From Stramenopiles sp. TOSAG23-6 (Eukaryota; Sar): 16,589 bases of DNA. Below are positions 13,498-16,589 of the stretch, piece after piece (position 1 is the stretch's first letter; each line of letters begins with the position of its first letter). The position numbers and the translations under genes are program-made. Location of the stretch: the NCBI GenBank assembly GCA_900128565.1, contig LT636092.1:1-16589 (forward strand), in the 5' to 3' direction. The notes beneath the pieces are model-generated. The model was not told the origin of the DNA, made no database searches, and saw only the letters and a list, made by a program, of their open reading frames with translations.

Positions 13498-15411
13498 TTA
13501 AAACCTTCCGTTGTCATTCTTTAATCTTTTATGTATTGCATCAACCACGGACAAAGTCTTGTGCGTACGACTCAAACAAAGTGGGTCACCTAATGAGTTT
13601 ATTTGTGTTCTATAATATAAACGGAAATTCTTTATACAACGTTGACAAGCCTGTTTGGGTATTAGGCAAATATGTTTTGTTTTTCTGTGTTTTGTTTCAA
13701 CCATTTTATGCCACATGTACTGTTCTTTCTGAGAAAAAGATCTTGGTGATGTTTTAGTGTTTCTAGACTTGAACCCTCTTGGTTTTTTTTTGTGGTTTCC
13801 AACTGAAGGCCATAATGCAATGCGTATGTCTGACCATTGAAGTGACATACTTTCACCAATAGCACGAAATAAAGCTATTGCATCAACCCTTGATATAAAA
13901 ATTCCTAGCAAATATAATCCTCGCCGGAATTCACTCAAAGATATTTTACCAGAAAGATCTGTGTCCATGCGATGAAATAGCTGAAATTCACTTATTTTCC
14001 GAGTATGCAATATATATCTTAACCAAGTAAGCTTTTTCTTTTGAAGAGGCTCTACCGTTTCTTTCAGTGTGTGATAATCTGCTGCAGATACCAATCGAAG
14101 TGGTGGTCCCATGATGCCATTTAATCCTTTATGCTTTCGTGGGTTCCAAGCTCCACTAGGATGCTGTTCAAACGTACTTAATTCCATATTAAGTGGAGGT
14201 AGCAAAACTTCAGGTTCTGCTACAAACATTTTAAATAAAGGACCCTTTGAAGTATTGAAATACCTTGCTAAGGTGGTATTTGCTTTCTGTTTGAGACGAA
14301 GTTTTTCCAAATGACTCAAATTTAACAATGAGGACTTCTGAGTTTTGTTTTGCTTTNTATTTTTCTTACTCCTTTTCCTGCAATGTTTTCTTCTTCTTTT
14401 CGGCAAAAGTGTTGTATGTCTGCTTTGGTTGCGCAATTCATCAGGTGGCAATGTATGATCAAGGCCATCTGAAGTAAAATGAGAATGTGGACTGGGATAG
14501 TATGGAACACAACTTTTATACACTTTAACCAAATCATTTGGCAAATTTTCCTTTTGATTGCTGTTGGCAGATACATCAGTGAAATTAGGTGCCCCACTTT
14601 CGCCAGAAGATGCAGCATTTGTTGAATCAAGCTCTTCTACCGCTGATTTCATTAGACAGGAAAATTCGTGCCTTTGACCCAATACCAAATCAAATGTATT
14701 TACTTTTGCAGCATATTCTTCAGCTTTTTTTCTCCTCACAATAATACCTCGGGAACGCGCTTGTGCCTTAATCACGCCATTTCTAACAATTTTTATTCGC
14801 TGATTACGAGCATTTACATATTCCAATGCGTTCGCCACTGCTGCATCAGAAGTTTCAGCTTGGCATGTAGCAGCAGCATCGCACAATTTACAAATTAAAG
14901 AGCATGCGTGGCACGTGGACTGCTCCTTTGCAATTATATTTGCTTCCTCGTTCTCACTTATACCTGGATCTACATCTTTAGCAATCGCCAAGAGATTTGG
15001 CATAGATATTGCTTTCATGGGCATTGTATCATCTGGTTTTGAAGAGGTATAAATGGCATAGTCTGCACAACTGTTGAGTTTATGTAAATAAGTCATTCTT
15101 TCCTCAGTGCTATGAAGAGAAATCTGCATATCCACCACTACTTCTGTAGCAAAATTTGTTTTACGTTGGATTTCATTAGCGATTGTTCTGAATGCCCGAA
15201 ATTCTATTGTTGTTGGAATTATCCAGCCTGATATTCCAACTTTATTTTCTAATGCAGACCGTGCACGTTTTAAGCAAGCAAGAGTTTTGACAGACGTTTT
15301 TCTATTACACAATTTGAGTGTTGACGTATTTGCAGTATTGCTTTTGCATACTTGATGCTTCTTGCCCATTCGATGTACCTGTCGTAACCCCTTCTTTGGA
15401 TTTATTTTCAT
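13498..15411 (-). CDS. IQ-motif and EF-hand protein (right-arm copy)
   Basis: The translation is identical to the left-arm copy at 1179-3092, including the ambiguous codon 352 (base 14357). Its motifs are described there. It is likely one locus counted twice. Confidence 0.72.
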   Translation of the reverse strand: MKINPKKGLRQVHRMGKKHQVCKSNTANTSTLKLCNRKTSVKTLACLKRARSALENKVGISGWIIPTTIEFRAFRTIANEIQRKTNFATEVVVDMQISLHSTEERMTYLHKLNSCADYAIYTSSKPDDTMPMKAISMPNLLAIAKDVDPGISENEEANIIAKEQSTCHACSLICKLCDAAATCQAETSDAAVANALEYVNARNQRIKIVRNGVIKAQARSRGIIVRRKKAEEYAAKVNTFDLVLGQRHEFSCLMKSAVEELDSTNAASSGESGAPNFTDVSANSNQKENLPNDLVKVYKSCVPYYPSPHSHFTSDGLDHTLPPDELRNQSRHTTLLPKRRRKHCRKRSKKNXKQNKTQKSSLLNLSHLEKLRLKQKANTTLARYFNTSKGPLFKMFVAEPEVLLPPLNMELSTFEQHPSGAWNPRKHKGLNGIMGPPLRLVSAADYHTLKETVEPLQKKKLTWLRYILHTRKISEFQLFHRMDTDLSGKISLSEFRRGLYLLGIFISRVDAIALFRAIGESMSLQWSDIRIALWPSVGNHKKKPRGFKSRNTKTSPRSFSQKEQYMWHKMVETKHRKTKHICLIPKQACQRCIKNFRLYYRTQINSLGDPLCLSRTHKTLSVVDAIHKRLKNDNGRF

Positions 15412-15793
15412 TAGCTGTGATGACCAGTTATTTAGTCTAATATATTACTTGATATCTTTAGGATCTCGGGATGAACGACAGACGTAGGGTATGGATTATG
15501 GATTTGAAGGATTTTTGAGAATCTGATATATTTTCCGTGAACCGGGTACGTAGGCCTCTAGTCAATTTTTTGACATTCAATAATTCGAATGTCTGTACCC
15601 AATGAATGAGTCGCGACGACGATGCTAAAATATTGAAATAAATCTTGATCAACAGAAGTGCACATTAGTACAAGCAACTCACTCTCACAGTGTTTTAGTT
15701 TTCTGAATCAACAGCAATGAAAATAGCAGCGCGAAGAACTTAAATAATTTACGTGAAGTTTAATATTTTGTCAGACTAAAGTCTTTTAATATA
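15412..15793. promoter_or_regulatory. Shared divergent upstream region (right arm)
   Basis: This is the mirror of 797-1178, between the EF-hand gene and the CAP-Gly gene. Nothing further is seen. Confidence 0.4.
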
Positions 15794-16589
15794 ATGCCGT
15801 CAACATTTAAGGTCGGTGCGAAGGTACGAATTGGTGTTGATAAAGAAGGGACCATACGATTTATGGGCAAGACTCAATTTGCTCCAGGTGAATGGGTTGG
15901 CGTAGAGTTGAACAAAGCTCTTGGAAAGAACGATGGTTTTGTAAATGGGGTGAAGTACTTTGACTGTAAAAAGAAATTTGGTATATTTGTGAAGGAATCA
16001 CAGTTGACGTTAATCACAAAGACACGCAACACGACTACCAGAGTTACCCGCAGTGCTTCCAGAGCTGCAGCTGCGGCAACCACAAAGTCAAACTCACCGA
16101 CAAAGTCGCCATCAGAGAGTAGAGTCGCTAAAACACCTACGGTTGACGAGAGAAAACGCATTGCTCTTGCGCGAAATAAAGCCCGTCTTGAAGCAAAAAA
16201 AAAACTTAGTGATGCAAAAAAACGCCGTGAATCAGGAGTTAGCTCTCCGGGTAGTCCAACGCGATTGAAGAAGCCTACCGTAAGATCGACGTCACTTAGA
16301 CAACCTGTAAAACGATCTATAAATTCCCCCAAATATTCAAGTCAAACTAAATTGAGATCTGGTGTTGAAACCAAAACGTCTGAGTCTTTGTCAAACACAG
16401 TGAAAGAATTGGAGACTGTGAAAGCCGAATTGGTTCAGGTAAAGGCTTCTGCACTTGAAGCAGCAACTGAGAATACAAAGCAACTAAACAAAATGAAATC
16501 TGAATGTCAAGAAGCAAGAGAAGCTCTAATTGTTGCACAGTCAGCTGGAGGAGAAGCTGTGTCACTTAGTAATGAACTTGAAGCTACTA
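15794..16589 (+). CDS. DCTN1: CAP-Gly protein, dynactin p150-like, 5' part (right-arm copy)
   Basis: This is the mirror of 1-796: 265 codons from ATG 15794 to the window end with no stop. It has the same CAP-Gly domain with GKNDG, basic linker and start of coiled coil. It is cut at the same base as its mirror, which is expected if both ends are one sequence copied by the assembler. Confidence 0.8.
   Translation, partial: MPSTFKVGAKVRIGVDKEGTIRFMGKTQFAPGEWVGVELNKALGKNDGFVNGVKYFDCKKKFGIFVKESQLTLITKTRNTTTRVTRSASRAAAAATTKSNSPTKSPSESRVAKTPTVDERKRIALARNKARLEAKKKLSDAKKRRESGVSSPGSPTRLKKPTVRSTSLRQPVKRSINSPKYSSQTKLRSGVETKTSESLSNTVKELETVKAELVQVKASALEAATENTKQLNKMKSECQEAREALIVAQSAGGEAVSLSNELEAT

Larger units (their letters stand above)
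13198..16589. repeat. Right arm of the large inverted repeat
   Basis: This is the mirror of 1-3392. The exact match stops at 13198/3392. Beyond a single mismatch at 13197, seven more bases (13190-13196) also match, so the joint sits in imperfect microhomology. This junction interrupts the M28 gene and leaves only the end of the WW gene, so it is the unnatural one. Confidence 0.97.

Noticed and set aside
1-16589. Inverted arms as a telomeric or organellar inverted repeat
   Set aside because: The genes are ordinary nuclear single-copy types, no telomere repeat is seen, and the shared N and shared edges point to copied sequence.

Overview
The window is AT-rich eukaryotic nuclear DNA, roughly one third G+C by eye. 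The evidence for a eukaryote is a CAP-Gly dynactin-type protein, NOP53, an RNase P Rpr2/Rpp21-type subunit, a WW protein, EF-hand and PARP proteins, compact intergenic regions, and short related introns. I cannot place the organism. It looks like a small-genome, probably marine protist or a similarly compact eukaryote. The assembly behaves like a draft, possibly from amplified single-cell DNA.

Layout. Positions 1-3392 and 13198-16589 are mirror-image copies of the same sequence: position i pairs with 16590-i, the single ambiguous base at 2233 reappears at 14357, and both arms stop at the same base. Each arm holds the 5' part of a CAP-Gly/dynactin p150-like gene (running off the window) and a complete IQ/EF-hand gene, divergently arranged. 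The unique centre (3393-13197) carries, left to right: a WW-domain gene (minus), NOP53 (minus), a five-exon gene for a signal-peptide/coiled-coil/PARP/degenerate-EEP protein (minus), a two-exon bacterial-type arsenite methyltransferase (plus), an Rpr2/Rpp21-type gene (minus), and the 3' exons of an M28-type peptidase (minus), cut off at the right arm boundary. The left boundary lies inside an intact WW gene. The right boundary breaks both the WW gene copy and the M28 gene, so the right junction is the unnatural one.

Two results stand out. First, the seven introns (four in the PARP gene, one in ArsM, two in M28) are related in sequence. They start near GTAYGTTTT, carry an internal GTAC..AAATT..TACCTAAC-like core, and end in TTTTCACAnnACAT with no AG. 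Removing exactly these units restores frame and expected family motifs in all three genes. They look like introner elements with short terminal inverted repeats and a 2-bp AT target duplication, spliced at non-GT-AG borders (GT..AT or AT..AC, not resolvable from sequence). Second, the ArsM gene has an in-frame TGA exactly where the third catalytic cysteine is expected (Cys230-Sec231-VAGA). A form-2 SECIS-like fold lies in its 3' UTR (11203-11268), which suggests an arsenic-methylating selenoprotein.

No operon-like logic links the genes. NOP53 and the Rpr2-type gene are both RNA/ribosome-maturation genes. The other neighbours appear unrelated in function.
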